A stretch of DNA of 8,912 nt from Chloroflexota bacterium (GCA_029555885.1 JAKPQT010000250.1:1-8912), one strand, 5' to 3'. Shown: positions 1-6,529, counted from the stretch's first letter. The notes: generated from the sequence alone by a model not told the origin. Numbers and translations are program-made.

Positions 1-185
1 GCGTCCTCTCGATGGCGAACGCCGGGGCGAACACCAACGGCAGCCAGTTCTTCATCACCCACGTACCGACCCCCTGGCTGGACGGCAAGCACAGCGTCTT
101 CGGCCAGGTCGTCAAGGGCCAGGACGTGGTGGACAAGATCGAGCAGGGCGACGTGATGCTGTCGGTGCGCATTACGGCTGAGTAA
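1..185 (+). CDS. Cyclophilin-type peptidyl-prolyl cis-trans isomerase, 3' end only
   Basis: This is the last ~60 codons of a cyclophilin, a foldase that isomerises X-Pro peptide bonds. The frame is open from the window edge (first full codon at position 3) to a TAA at 183-185. It contains the cyclophilin core signature [17 protein letters not shown], then [16 protein letters not shown] and [12 protein letters not shown], which is how bacterial single-domain cyclophilins end. The asparagines, glutamine and phenylalanines around NGSQFFI and the tryptophan of PWLDGKH belong to the active-site region in this family. The N-terminus lies outside the window, so I cannot tell whether the protein is cytoplasmic or exported. 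A strong hairpin follows 15 bp after the stop, suggesting that transcription ends here. Family identity is very secure; the exact gene name (ppiA/ppiB) cannot be assigned from the tail. Confidence 0.95.
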   Translation, partial: VLSMANAGANTNGSQFFITHVPTPWLDGKHSVFGQVVKGQDVVDKIEQGDVMLSVRITAE

Positions 186-200
186 GGTATCAGATGTGTT

Positions 201-239
201 CTGGCGGTGTGCCGTGGCTTTGCCACGGCACACCGCCAG
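201..239 (+). terminator. Perfect 18-bp hairpin after the isomerase gene
   Basis: The arm ctggcggtgtgccgtggc (201-218) is followed by a three-base loop ttt (219-221) and its exact reverse complement (222-239). It starts 15 bp after the isomerase stop and lies before the next gene, so it is well placed as a transcription terminator. There is no run of T after the stem, so it is not a textbook intrinsic terminator. It may instead be a mobile palindromic repeat or an mRNA-end stabiliser. Confidence 0.7.
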
Positions 240-257
240 CGCCATCGAGTAAGCATC

Positions 258-276
258 CCCTACGGCAATCGTAGGG
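258..276 (+). promoter_or_regulatory. Small hairpin upstream of the VTT protein gene
   Basis: The seven-base arms ccctacg (258-264) and cgtaggg (270-276) pair perfectly around the loop gcaat. It lies 44 bp before the chosen start at 321 and would sit in the 5' leader of the membrane-protein operon if transcription begins upstream. I found no convincing -35/-10 pair in 240-320. Function is unknown; a hairpin of this size can arise by chance. Confidence 0.35.
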
Positions 277-320
277 AGCAGGACAACAGCACTCTCGCAG
301 CCAGGGATGAAAGGCTCAGG

Positions 321-980
321 ATGATCACAAACGAAGGTTGTGCCCAGGGCGGAACCGAACCGCGCACGCCGCCCCTGAAGGAAGGCACACCTGCATCCTC
401 CACCGCCGCCCGCCGTGTGTCGCCTGGCCCACGCCAGGTTGCACTGCGTGTACTGGCCTTTGTGTTTGTTGTCGCGCTCTCAGTTCTGATCGTCATCTAC
501 AGCGAACAGCTCGTGCAGCTTGGCGCTTACGGCTATTCGGGCCTGTTCCTGCTGAACCTGCTCGCCAGCGCGACGTTGATCCTGCCCGCGCCGGGCCTGG
601 CGCTGGCCTTCGCGGCCGGCGCCAGCCTTAACCCGTTCCTGGTCGGGCTGGCGGTCGGCGCGGGGTCCGCCATCGGGGAGTTGACCGGTTACCTGGCGGG
701 GTTCAGCGGCCGCGGCATCGTGGAGTCCGACCCGCAGTACGAACGCGTGCATCGCTGGATGGTCACGCGCGGCCTGTGGGTGATCTTCATTCTCAGCATC
801 GTGCCGAACCCGCTGTTCGATGTGGCGGGCATCACCGCGGGCGCAATGCGCATGCCCGTCTGGAAGTTCCTGGGGGCCGCGCTGCCGGGCAAGGTCATCA
901 AGGCGACCCTGCTGGCGCTGGCCGGCGCAGGGATGATGGATGCGCTCAGCCCGGTCATCGAACGTCTGCTGATGCGGTGA
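321..980 (+). CDS. VTT-domain (DedA/SNARE-associated-like) integral membrane protein, 219 aa
   Basis: This is a membrane protein of the VTT superfamily (TVP38/TMEM64, DedA, YqaA), whose members are implicated in lipid scrambling or transport and envelope homeostasis. The first ~36 residues are polar and Pro/Thr-rich. A membrane segment follows at about 38-60. The family core then runs from about 70 to 205: a PAPGLALAFAAGASL re-entrant-like stretch (89-103), the glycine-rich GAGSAIGELTGYLAGFSGR (113-131), VPNPLFDVAGITAGAMRMP (161-179), and WKFLGAALPGKVIK (181-194), with the conserved Gly-Lys near the last helix. The open frame extends upstream to 207, inside the hairpin. I chose the ATG at 321 because it has AAAGG at 310-314 and starts the plausible N-terminus. 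The next gene begins 5 bp after the stop, so the two are probably cotranslated. The exact subfamily and substrate are not identifiable here. Confidence 0.85.
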   Translation: MITNEGCAQGGTEPRTPPLKEGTPASSTAARRVSPGPRQVALRVLAFVFVVALSVLIVIYSEQLVQLGAYGYSGLFLLNLLASATLILPAPGLALAFAAGASLNPFLVGLAVGAGSAIGELTGYLAGFSGRGIVESDPQYERVHRWMVTRGLWVIFILSIVPNPLFDVAGITAGAMRMPVWKFLGAALPGKVIKATLLALAGAGMMDALSPVIERLLMR

Positions 981-985
981 CACCG

Positions 986-1432
986 ATGAATACTTCGCTC
1001 GACGCGCTCTTCGTCTTCGCCTTGCTGGCCTTCCTGCAGCTTTGGGGCGGCCTGGCCCTGGGCGCGGGCATCTGGGGCCGCAGGCTGATGCCGATCCTGT
1101 GGGGCCTGCTCATCGGCGCCGCGCCGCTCTACCTGGGGGTGGAACGGGGCCTTGTGCTCGGCTCCTGGCTCCCGCTCGCGGGACAGCTCGCGGTCCTGCT
1201 ATTGAGCGCGGCCTGGGTCATCCTGCGGTCCTCGCGGCTGCGCGAGGCCTTTCTGAAGCCGGGCATGAACACGCTGATGATCGGCACCTTTCTCATGGCG
1301 GTCGGCGCAGTTCTCGGTGCGCTGTTCTTCCGCCTCGGCTCCGAGCCGCTTTCGCTGATTGTCGGCGGGGCAGGCTTCATCTTCGGCTCGATGTGGTTCG
1401 GAGCCGGCATCAAACAACTGCGCGGCAGGTAG
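986..1432 (+). CDS. Hypothetical integral membrane protein, 148 aa
   Basis: I do not recognise this family. The protein is almost entirely hydrophobic, with about four or five membrane segments at roughly 6-28, 36-52, 63-81, 94-116 and 120-141. Between the third and fourth lies a basic loop (RSSRLREAFLKPG, 81-93), probably cytoplasmic by the positive-inside rule. Glycines are frequent (GGLALGAGIWGRR, GGAGFIFGSMWFGAG), which suggests tight helix packing. The ATG at 986 follows the upstream stop by 5 bp and has only a weak ribosome-binding site, consistent with translational coupling to the VTT protein. The ribonuclease Z gene begins 30 bp downstream. That the frame is a real gene is supported by its position between two recognisable genes, near-zero spacing and a regular hydrophobic pattern. 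A role with the VTT protein in the envelope is inference from the operon only. Confidence 0.75.
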   Translation: MNTSLDALFVFALLAFLQLWGGLALGAGIWGRRLMPILWGLLIGAAPLYLGVERGLVLGSWLPLAGQLAVLLLSAAWVILRSSRLREAFLKPGMNTLMIGTFLMAVGAVLGALFFRLGSEPLSLIVGGAGFIFGSMWFGAGIKQLRGR

Positions 1433-1462
1433 GCGCGGTGCTGGTTCGATTCGGCAAGGGTT

Positions 1463-2467
1463 ATGTTTGAGCTTGTATTTCTCGGTACATCAGCTTCCGC
1501 GCCTTCCGCGCAGCGCGGACTCTCTGCCGCGATGGTGCTCCATCGCGAGTTTCGCTTTCTCATCGACTGTGGGGAAGGCACGCAGCGGCAGATTTTGCGC
1601 AGCGGCCTGGGCTTCAAGCGGCTGGAACGCATCCTGCTGACCCACGGCCACCTGGATCATATCCTGGGGTTGGGCGGGCTGGCCTCCACCTTTGGCCGCT
1701 GGGATGCCATCGAGGAGATGGAGATTTACGGCGGCGCGTCAGCGCTGGCGCGCGTGCGCGACCTGATGCGGGTGGTGTTCGGGCCGGCGGAGGCAAAGGT
1801 CAACATCGCGTACCGGCCTGTGGAGCCGGGCACGCTGCTGGAAGATGATCTGTTCAGGCTGCGCGCCTTCCCGGTCGAGCACCGCCGCACGGAGGCGCTC
1901 GGCTACAGCTTCGAGGAAAAGGCGCGGCGGCCCTTCCTGCCCGACCGGGCCGAGGCGTTGGGCGTGCCGTTCGGCCCGATCCGCCGCGATCTGGTCAACG
2001 GCAGGCCCGTCACGCTGCCCGACGGCCGCGTGATTCAGCCGGAAGAGGTGCTGGGGCCGGAGGTCAAGGGACTACGGCTGGTCTTCGTGGGCGATGCGGG
2101 CCGGGTGAACAACCTGGTAGACGAGGCCGCGGGCGCAGACCTACTGTGCATCGAAGCAACCTACACGCAGGCCGAGGCCGACGTGGCCGCGGCCTTCGGC
2201 CATCTGACCGCAGGGCAGGCCGCATGGCTGGCGCGGGAGGCGGGCGTCAAGCAGCTCGTGCTGCACCACATCTCGCGGCGCTACAGCAACAAGGACATCC
2301 TCGACGAGGCGAGCCAGGTCTTCTCCGACACGATGGTCGCCCGGGACTTCGACCTGTTCCGCCTCGTCAAGCAGAAGCCGCTGGAGCGCGAGGACGTGCG
2401 CCAGCAGCGGGAGGCTGCTGCGCAGGCGCACCGGCAGCGCAGCGAGGATGCCGGGGCCGAGAGTTAA
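1463..2467 (+). CDS. rnz: Ribonuclease Z (tRNA 3' endonuclease), 334 aa
   Basis: A metallo-beta-lactamase-fold endonuclease that cuts pre-tRNA just after the discriminator base so that CCA can be present or added. It begins with the family start [15 protein letters not shown]. The metal motif is [11 protein letters not shown], with H61, H63, D65 and H66. Other expected ligands are H140 (PVEHR), D211 (FVGDAG) and H269 (LHHISRRY). H247 lies in GHLTAGQAA, the counterpart of the family's HST motif. The block [20 protein letters not shown] (166-185) matches the RNase Z-specific GxPxGP...L..G..V.L region, which separates it from general metallo-hydrolases. The residue after the second motif histidine is Leu where many RNase Z have Gly (HxHGDH). 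The C-terminus carries a charged ~25-residue extension beyond the usual ~310. AAGGG ends only 2 bp before the ATG, but no other start fits. It is third in the run with the two membrane proteins and converges on the minus-strand gene 6 bp away. Confidence 0.93.
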   Translation: MFELVFLGTSASAPSAQRGLSAAMVLHREFRFLIDCGEGTQRQILRSGLGFKRLERILLTHGHLDHILGLGGLASTFGRWDAIEEMEIYGGASALARVRDLMRVVFGPAEAKVNIAYRPVEPGTLLEDDLFRLRAFPVEHRRTEALGYSFEEKARRPFLPDRAEALGVPFGPIRRDLVNGRPVTLPDGRVIQPEEVLGPEVKGLRLVFVGDAGRVNNLVDEAAGADLLCIEATYTQAEADVAAAFGHLTAGQAAWLAREAGVKQLVLHHISRRYSNKDILDEASQVFSDTMVARDFDLFRLVKQKPLEREDVRQQREAAAQAHRQRSEDAGAES

Positions 2468-2473
2468 CTGATC

Positions 2474-2716
2474 TCAGCCCGGCGGCGGGACGGGCAGCCG
2501 GTCCACCGGCGTCGCCAGCCACGGGTCCGCCGCCTCGATGCGCATGTCCGGAATGCGCTCGACGATCGGGTATTTCCGGCCGCAGCCGGGCTCCTGGCAG
2601 ACGAGCCAGGCCTCTTTCACCACCACAACGCGGCCGGGATCCTCGCCCGCGGCGCGCGTCTCACCCGTGACGCAATGCGGGCAGCGCAGGATTTCAAGCA
2701 AGTCTTGCGGAATCAC
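2474..2716 (-). CDS. Trm112-like (YcaR family) small zinc-binding protein, 80 aa
   Basis: A short Trm112/UPF0434-type protein. The family includes the small partner subunit of methyltransferases in eukaryotes and archaea and small proteins of unclear role in bacteria. It starts IPQDLLEILRCPHC, the typical opening of the family, and has four cysteines, C12 and C15 (CPHC) plus C40 and C45 (CQEPGCGRKYPIVERIPDM), as expected for a zinc site. The motif KYPI..RIPDM is also typical. The linker between the cysteine pairs is a little longer than in compact members, and the C-terminus is proline-rich. The start is GTG (CAC at 2714-2716 on the plus strand), chosen because GAGGAG lies just upstream on the minus strand (2722-2727). 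It has its own promoter at 2754-2782. It is convergent with rnz, with 6 bp between the stops and no terminator visible there. Confidence 0.88.
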   Translation of the reverse strand: MIPQDLLEILRCPHCVTGETRAAGEDPGRVVVVKEAWLVCQEPGCGRKYPIVERIPDMRIEAADPWLATPVDRLPVPPPG

Positions 2717-2753
2717 AATCTCTCCTCGTTCGCCTGTTCAGGTAACAAACGCA

Positions 2754-2782
2754 ACCTTACTTGTCCCCGCGCGATTTGTCAA
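2754..2782 (-). promoter_or_regulatory. Sigma-70-type promoter of the Trm112-like gene
   Basis: On the minus strand there is a perfect TTGACA (plus coordinates 2777-2782), a 17-bp spacer, and TAAGGT (2754-2759). The -10 matches the consensus only at its key TA...T positions. The predicted start of transcription near 2747 leaves a leader of about 30 bases that holds the GAGGAG ribosome-binding site before the GTG start. Confidence 0.6.
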
Positions 2783-2795
2783 GAGCGGCAGAAGG

Positions 2796-2877
2796 CTCAC
2801 GCAAAGACGCCAAGTGAGACCTTCGAGGTCTCGGCGAACCTTCGGTTCGCTTCAGACCTCGAAGGTCTTTACGTGAG
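2796..2877. repeat. Composite intergenic inverted repeat, probable terminator of the secreted-protein gene
   Basis: Three nested pairings share one axis. The outer arms are ctcacgcaaag (2796-2806) and ctttacgtgag (2867-2877), with one mismatch. The middle arms are agaccttcgaggtct (2817-2831) and its exact complement (2854-2868), 15 bp. The inner arms are gcgaacc (2834-2840) and ggttcgc (2844-2850) around the loop ttc. Each middle arm is itself nearly palindromic. It lies 17-98 bp past the stop of the minus-strand secreted-protein gene, so it can end or protect that transcript. It has no T run. The layered architecture and the phrase cgcaaagacgcc suggest a dispersed intergenic element rather than a simple terminator. 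Confidence 0.65.
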
Positions 2878-2893
2878 ATAGCAGGTCACCCGC

Positions 2894-5224
2894 TCACCGG
2901 ACGACCAGCGGCAAATACACGCGCAAGGCGCCAGGTGGCGGTGACGACGTGGCCGTGGCTGTAGGCGAGGATGTCGCTGTGGGTGATGGCATCGGAGTGT
3001 AAGTCGCCTCTGGCGACGATGTAGCTGTCGGTGTTGCGGTCGCTGTAGGCGTGTAGGTCGCTGCAGGCGCATCTATCAGGGCCGCATACTTCAGGTCGCG
3101 CACGGTCATGCCGGCATACGCGATGCGCGGCGCACCGGATGCATCCAGCGCCAGCGCGGCATACGCGCCGGCGGCCCCGGCTGCATCCACTGTTTCGCTC
3201 GTCCAGCTTCCGGCAGCGCGCCGCGCGTACTTAAGGACCGCGCGCGTGTCATCCAGGTAAGCCACATGTGGCGTGCCTGAACCGTCGAGGGCCAGCGCAC
3301 AGTAGCCGCCCGTCACCGGCGCGCCCGTCTCCACGGTTTCCACCTGCCACCCTGCGACCGCCAGGTGCGCATAACGCAGGTCAGATGTCTCCCCCGTCTC
3401 CTGGGTGAAGCAGATGTGCGGCGCATCCGCGCCATCGAGCGCAAGCGAGTTGAACTGGCCCGCGAAGGCCCCTTGGGCGACCTCCGCCGTGTCCCACGTC
3501 GCGCCGGTCCGAACGGCATAGATGAGGGCATCCGCCTGCGCATCGTAGTAGCTCACGTGGAGCATGGCTCCCTGGGGCGCGCCCCCCCGATCCAGCGCGA
3601 GCGAGATGGCCTCACCGGTCTGCATCGGCCCGGCCACGGTGTCTGTGGTCCACGCGGCGCCGGTCCACGTTGCAATCTTGACGGACTGGTCGCTCCCGTC
3701 ATAGTAGGCGATGTGTGGCTGGCCGCCGGCGTCGAAGCGCAGCGCGGGCCGCTTCGGGCCGGTGAAGTCCAGCGCGCCCACATCGCCGTCTATCGTGGTG
3801 AGCTGCCACTGGCTGCCCGTCCACGCCGCATAACGGAGCTGACCGGGCGTCTGCGCGTCCGCGTAGCGGTAGTAGGCGATGCGGGGCAGGTCGTCGTGCA
3901 GCGCGACAGCCGTGTATGCAGGTAGGCCCGGCGTGGCATCGACCACGTGCAGCGCCCACGCCTCGCCCGACTGCCGCGCGTAGCGCAGGCTGCCGCTCTC
4001 GGCGTCGCGGTAGCTGATGTGGACTTCGTCCCCCGCGTCCCCTGTGATATCGAGTGCGAGCGCGGTATGCGTGCCGGTCGTGCGCGCGGTGTCGAGGGTG
4101 CGGAAGGTCCAGTTGAGACCGGGCCGCCGGGCATACACCAGTTCCAGCCCGCGGCGGTAGGTAATGTGGGGTGTGCCCGTCGCGTCCAGCGCGAGCGAAG
4201 TATCGCGGCTCTCCGTCGGGTCGACGACCACGCGATACCACTCGCTGCCTGTCCAGCGCGCGTACTTCAGCCCGTTGTACGCGCGATAGCTGATGTGCGC
4301 GTAGTCCTGCCTATCCAGCCGGAGCGACGGCTCGAACCCAACCTGATAGGGAAGCAGCGTATCCACGACCTGCACGAGCCAGCCGGTGCGCGTGAGCCGG
4401 GCCAGCCGCAGCTCCGCGCGGCCGCCGATATTTGAGCCGGTGTAGGCCACCTGCGGGGTGCCGCCGCTGTCTACTGCGAGGGAACGGCCTGCCATGACAC
4501 CTGCAGGGTCCACGGTCTGGATGGTCCAGCCGCTCGCGTCACGCTGCGCATGGCGGAGCGCGCCGGTCCCGTAGACAAGGTGCGGCGTATCCGCGCTCAG
4601 AATCACGTCGACCGCGCCGCCGGAGGCATCATCGACAGATTCCCGCAGCCAGCCGCCCGTCGTGCGGTGTGCATGGGTGACGGCGCCCGTTGTTGCGTCC
4701 CGGTAGGCTGCATGCGGTGCGCCGGCTGCGTCCAGCGCGAAGCCGAGTGGCGCATCGAGCGTCACACCCGCCTGGATAGTCTCCGTGCGCCAGCCGGCCC
4801 CATCGCGCGTCGCATACAGCACCGCGCTGCGCACGGCATCGTAATAGACGAAGTGGGGCGCACCCGCCGCGTCGAGCGCGAGCACGGCGTACCGGCCTGC
4901 GCCAGGGCTGGCGTCCACGATGACCTGTTGCCAGAACGCGCCGTCGAACCAGGCGTAGTACAGGTGGTCGCCGCCGTAGGCCACATGCGGCCGCCCCGCC
5001 GCATCGAGCGCCAGGCTGCGCGGCCCCATGTCCTCGAACCACTTGGGCGCGTCGATGCTGCGCACCTGCCAGGCCGGAGCCGCAACACCGGCCGCGCCAG
5101 ATGACTGCGCCCGCGCAGACAATAGCAGGCTGCTCGACAGGAAGGCCGCCGCAACGACCAAACAAGCGGCTTTCCAGATGAAGTTGGACTTTGGATCGGA
5201 CAAAGGACCCCCCAGCGGGATCAT
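2894..5224 (-). CDS. Secreted repeat protein, predicted beta-propeller, with Pro/Thr linker and YLPLV tail, 776 aa
   Basis: No known function. The N-terminus carries a signal peptide: basic PKSNFIWK, then a hydrophobic core at about 18-36, and likely cleavage after ARA or ARAQ (37-40). Residues ~69-722 are about 14 units of ~48 residues, each with a strand like LALDAAGAPHFVYYD, a second like LKYARRTG and a third like GWTTETVD. A Thr/Ser/Pro/Ala linker at 723-764 follows. The last residues are GALRVYLPLVVR. The architecture suggests a cell-surface or extracellular binding scaffold; no catalytic motif was seen. The frame stays open upstream to a GTG at 5308 and an ATG at 5302, but I chose the ATG at 5222-5224. 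That start places the signal peptide near the N-terminus, and a good promoter (5259-5287) lies between the two alternatives. It is transcribed divergently from rpsB and alone, with a large hairpin after the stop. Confidence 0.85.
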   Translation of the reverse strand: MIPLGGPLSDPKSNFIWKAACLVVAAAFLSSSLLLSARAQSSGAAGVAAPAWQVRSIDAPKWFEDMGPRSLALDAAGRPHVAYGGDHLYYAWFDGAFWQQVIVDASPGAGRYAVLALDAAGAPHFVYYDAVRSAVLYATRDGAGWRTETIQAGVTLDAPLGFALDAAGAPHAAYRDATTGAVTHAHRTTGGWLRESVDDASGGAVDVILSADTPHLVYGTGALRHAQRDASGWTIQTVDPAGVMAGRSLAVDSGGTPQVAYTGSNIGGRAELRLARLTRTGWLVQVVDTLLPYQVGFEPSLRLDRQDYAHISYRAYNGLKYARWTGSEWYRVVVDPTESRDTSLALDATGTPHITYRRGLELVYARRPGLNWTFRTLDTARTTGTHTALALDITGDAGDEVHISYRDAESGSLRYARQSGEAWALHVVDATPGLPAYTAVALHDDLPRIAYYRYADAQTPGQLRYAAWTGSQWQLTTIDGDVGALDFTGPKRPALRFDAGGQPHIAYYDGSDQSVKIATWTGAAWTTDTVAGPMQTGEAISLALDRGGAPQGAMLHVSYYDAQADALIYAVRTGATWDTAEVAQGAFAGQFNSLALDGADAPHICFTQETGETSDLRYAHLAVAGWQVETVETGAPVTGGYCALALDGSGTPHVAYLDDTRAVLKYARRAAGSWTSETVDAAGAAGAYAALALDASGAPRIAYAGMTVRDLKYAALIDAPAATYTPTATATPTATSSPEATYTPMPSPTATSSPTATATSSPPPGALRVYLPLVVR
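2897..3058 (-). other. Pro/Thr/Ser linker and C-terminal YLPLV-type tail
   Basis: Encodes the low-complexity TYTPTATATPTATSSPEATY-type linker (residues 723-764, DNA 2933-3058) and the terminal GALRVYLPLVVR (765-776, DNA 2897-2932). The linker lacks cysteines and charged residues apart from one Glu, and resembles O-glycosylated spacers that hold domains away from the cell surface. The short hydrophobic end with a final Arg recurs, to my knowledge, at the C-termini of exported Chloroflexota proteins. A sorting or anchoring role is inference. There is no LPXTG motif and no long membrane helix. Confidence 0.6.
3059..5020 (-). repeat. About 14 tandem ~48-residue protein repeats
   Basis: Each unit has the pattern (S/A)LALD..G.PH(I/V).Y.D....(L)(K/R)YA...G..W....VD, followed by a Gly/Ala-rich turn. 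I count 13 full units and a shorter last one ending in RDLKYAALIDAP. Units are diverged, not identical, and one (PRIAYYRYADAQTPGQLRYA) lacks part of the first strand. Three to four short strands per unit fit one blade of a beta-propeller, so 14 units could make two seven-bladed propellers. The fold is inference. Confidence 0.75.
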
Positions 5225-5258
5225 GGGCACACCCCGCAGACATCTCAAGGATGAGCAA

Positions 5259-5287
5259 ATGATATCACGAAGCTCGCGCCCGGTCAG
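5259..5287 (-). promoter_or_regulatory. Extended -10 promoter of the secreted-protein gene
   Basis: Minus strand: CTGACC (plus coordinates 5282-5287), a 17-bp spacer, and TATCAT (5259-5264) preceded by TGa, an extended -10. Transcription would start near 5252, about 28 bases before the ATG at 5224. This makes the upstream start codons at 5302 and 5308 unlikely. Confidence 0.55.
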
Positions 5288-5385
5288 TGAGCGCTGCGCC
5301 ATTGGCACAAGGCGATCTGTCTGTTCGCCACGCAGCCCTCGGGCCTGGCCTTGCCTCTTTCGTCAAACGAACGTCCGCCTAATTC

Positions 5386-5414
5386 TTGCCGTCACATGGG
5401 CCGTATGGTATACT
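5386..5414 (+). promoter_or_regulatory. Strong promoter of the rpsB operon
   Basis: TTGCCG (5386-5391), a 17-bp spacer and TATACT (5409-5414) preceded by TGg, giving an extended -10. The -35 matches four of six consensus bases and the -10 five of six. The predicted start of transcription is near 5421, giving a leader of about 140 bases before rpsB. Confidence 0.7.
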
Positions 5415-5422
5415 CACTCGTC

Positions 5423-5509
5423 GGGCCGGTAGCTAGACCACTGGCCCAATTATACACGCCTGCGTTCCGACTGGCCGTGCCCATTTCGCGCGTTGCGCAT
5501 GGAAGTGGG
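5423..5509 (+). promoter_or_regulatory. Structured rpsB leader with two hairpins
   Basis: Hairpin one pairs gggccggt (5423-5430) with actggccc (5440-5447), 8 bp with one G-U, right at the predicted 5' end of the mRNA. Hairpin two pairs cccatttc (5480-5487) with gaagtggg (5502-5509), 8 bp with one G-U. It is capped by gcgc-gtt-gcgc (5488-5498), with three unpaired bases on the 3' side. Leaders of rpsB are known in other bacteria to bind S2 for feedback control. Whether this one does is not shown by sequence alone. Confidence 0.45.
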
Positions 5510-5562
5510 TCCCAGGGAATCACGCCGGCGGAAGATCAAACGGAAAGGGAGAACCGCATACC

Positions 5563-6519
5563 GTGTCAGTCATTTCCATGAAGCAGTTGTTGGAAGCGGG
5601 CGTCCACTTCGGGCACCGCACGCGGCGTTGGCATCCGAAGATGCGCACGTTCATCTTCACCGAGCGCAACGGCATTCACATCATTGACCTCCAGCAGACC
5701 ATGCGGCAGGTCAACAACGCCTACACCGTCGTGCGCGACACCGTGCGCGAGGGCGGGCTGGTGCTCTTCGTCGGCACCAAGAAGCAGGCGCAGGAAACCA
5801 TCCGGCAGGAAGCCGAGCGCGCGGGCATGCCCTTCATCGTGCAGCGGTGGCTGGGCGGCACGCTGACCAACTTCCGCACCATCCGCGAGCGCATCGAGTA
5901 CATGCAGGAGTTGGAGCGCCGCGAGGCTCGCGGCGAGTTGGATCGCCTGCCCAAGAAGGAAGCCCTGTTGCTGCGCAACGAGCTGCAACGCCTGAACACG
6001 CGCATCGGCGGCCTGCGCAACATGACGCACCTGCCCGACATGATCTTCATCGTCGACGTGATGCGTGAGTCGCTAGCCGTCACCGAAGCGAACAAGCTGA
6101 GTATTCCGATCGTTGCGATGGTCGATACCAACTGCGACCCCGACCCGATCAACTACCCCATCCCATCCAATGACGACGCCATCCGCGCGATCAAGCTGAT
6201 GGCCGGCAAGATGGCCGATGCGGTCATCGAGGGGATGCAGATGCGCGCAATCGACGAGGCCGATCGCGGTGCGACCGAGGCGGCGGACTACGAGCCGGAT
6301 GAACTGGCCGATGAAAAGCCGACCTACGTATCGGCCCGCGATATGATGGAACAGGACATGCCTGAAGGCGAGCCCGAGGAATACCTCGGTCCGTCTGTGC
6401 TGGCGCGCCTGGCCCAGGGCCTTGAAGAAGAAACTGCCCCGGCAGCGACCGAGAGCGTTGAGACAGCCGCACCCGAGACGACCGCACCTGAGACGACGGA
6501 CGCAGAAGAAGCTAACTAA
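5563..6519 (+). CDS. rpsB: 30S ribosomal protein S2, 318 aa with acidic C-terminal extension
   Basis: A structural protein of the small ribosomal subunit, involved in joining S1 and in translation initiation. The family opening [27 protein letters not shown] is intact, followed by [27 protein letters not shown] (68-77), [14 protein letters not shown] (94-107), [10 protein letters not shown] (157-166) and [20 protein letters not shown] (187-206). The start is GTG at 5563, chosen because the encoded SVISMKQLL matches S2 proteins better than the internal ATG at 5578. A purine-rich AAAGGGAG lies about 11 bases upstream. The S2 core ends near residue 228; the remaining ~90 residues are acidic and end in a Pro/Glu/Thr-rich stretch, making the protein longer than the usual 230-260. 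It is the first gene of the rpsB-tsf-pyrH-frr-uppS cluster, read from the promoter at 5386-5414. Confidence 0.97.
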   Translation: MSVISMKQLLEAGVHFGHRTRRWHPKMRTFIFTERNGIHIIDLQQTMRQVNNAYTVVRDTVREGGLVLFVGTKKQAQETIRQEAERAGMPFIVQRWLGGTLTNFRTIRERIEYMQELERREARGELDRLPKKEALLLRNELQRLNTRIGGLRNMTHLPDMIFIVDVMRESLAVTEANKLSIPIVAMVDTNCDPDPINYPIPSNDDAIRAIKLMAGKMADAVIEGMQMRAIDEADRGATEAADYEPDELADEKPTYVSARDMMEQDMPEGEPEEYLGPSVLARLAQGLEEETAPAATESVETAAPETTAPETTDAEEAN

Positions 6520-6529
6520 GGAGTTAAGC

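Noticed and set aside
207..320. Longer N-terminus for the VTT protein starting at 207
   Set aside because: That start lies inside the long hairpin, has no ribosome-binding site, and would add 38 Arg-rich residues not typical of the family.
480..983. Minus-strand frame of 167 codons opposite the VTT gene
   Set aside because: Low-complexity Arg/Gln/Ala composition, no motif, and fully overlaps a recognisable membrane protein gene.
2933..3058. Short DNA tandem repeats in this stretch as a possible CRISPR or minisatellite
   Set aside because: The periodicity comes from Thr/Pro/Ser codons of the linker; there are no equal-length repeats separated by unique spacers.
3365..5104. Several plus-strand frames opposite the secreted repeat protein
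   Set aside because: They are periodic shadows of the repeats, rich in Arg/Ala/Val, without start signals or domains.
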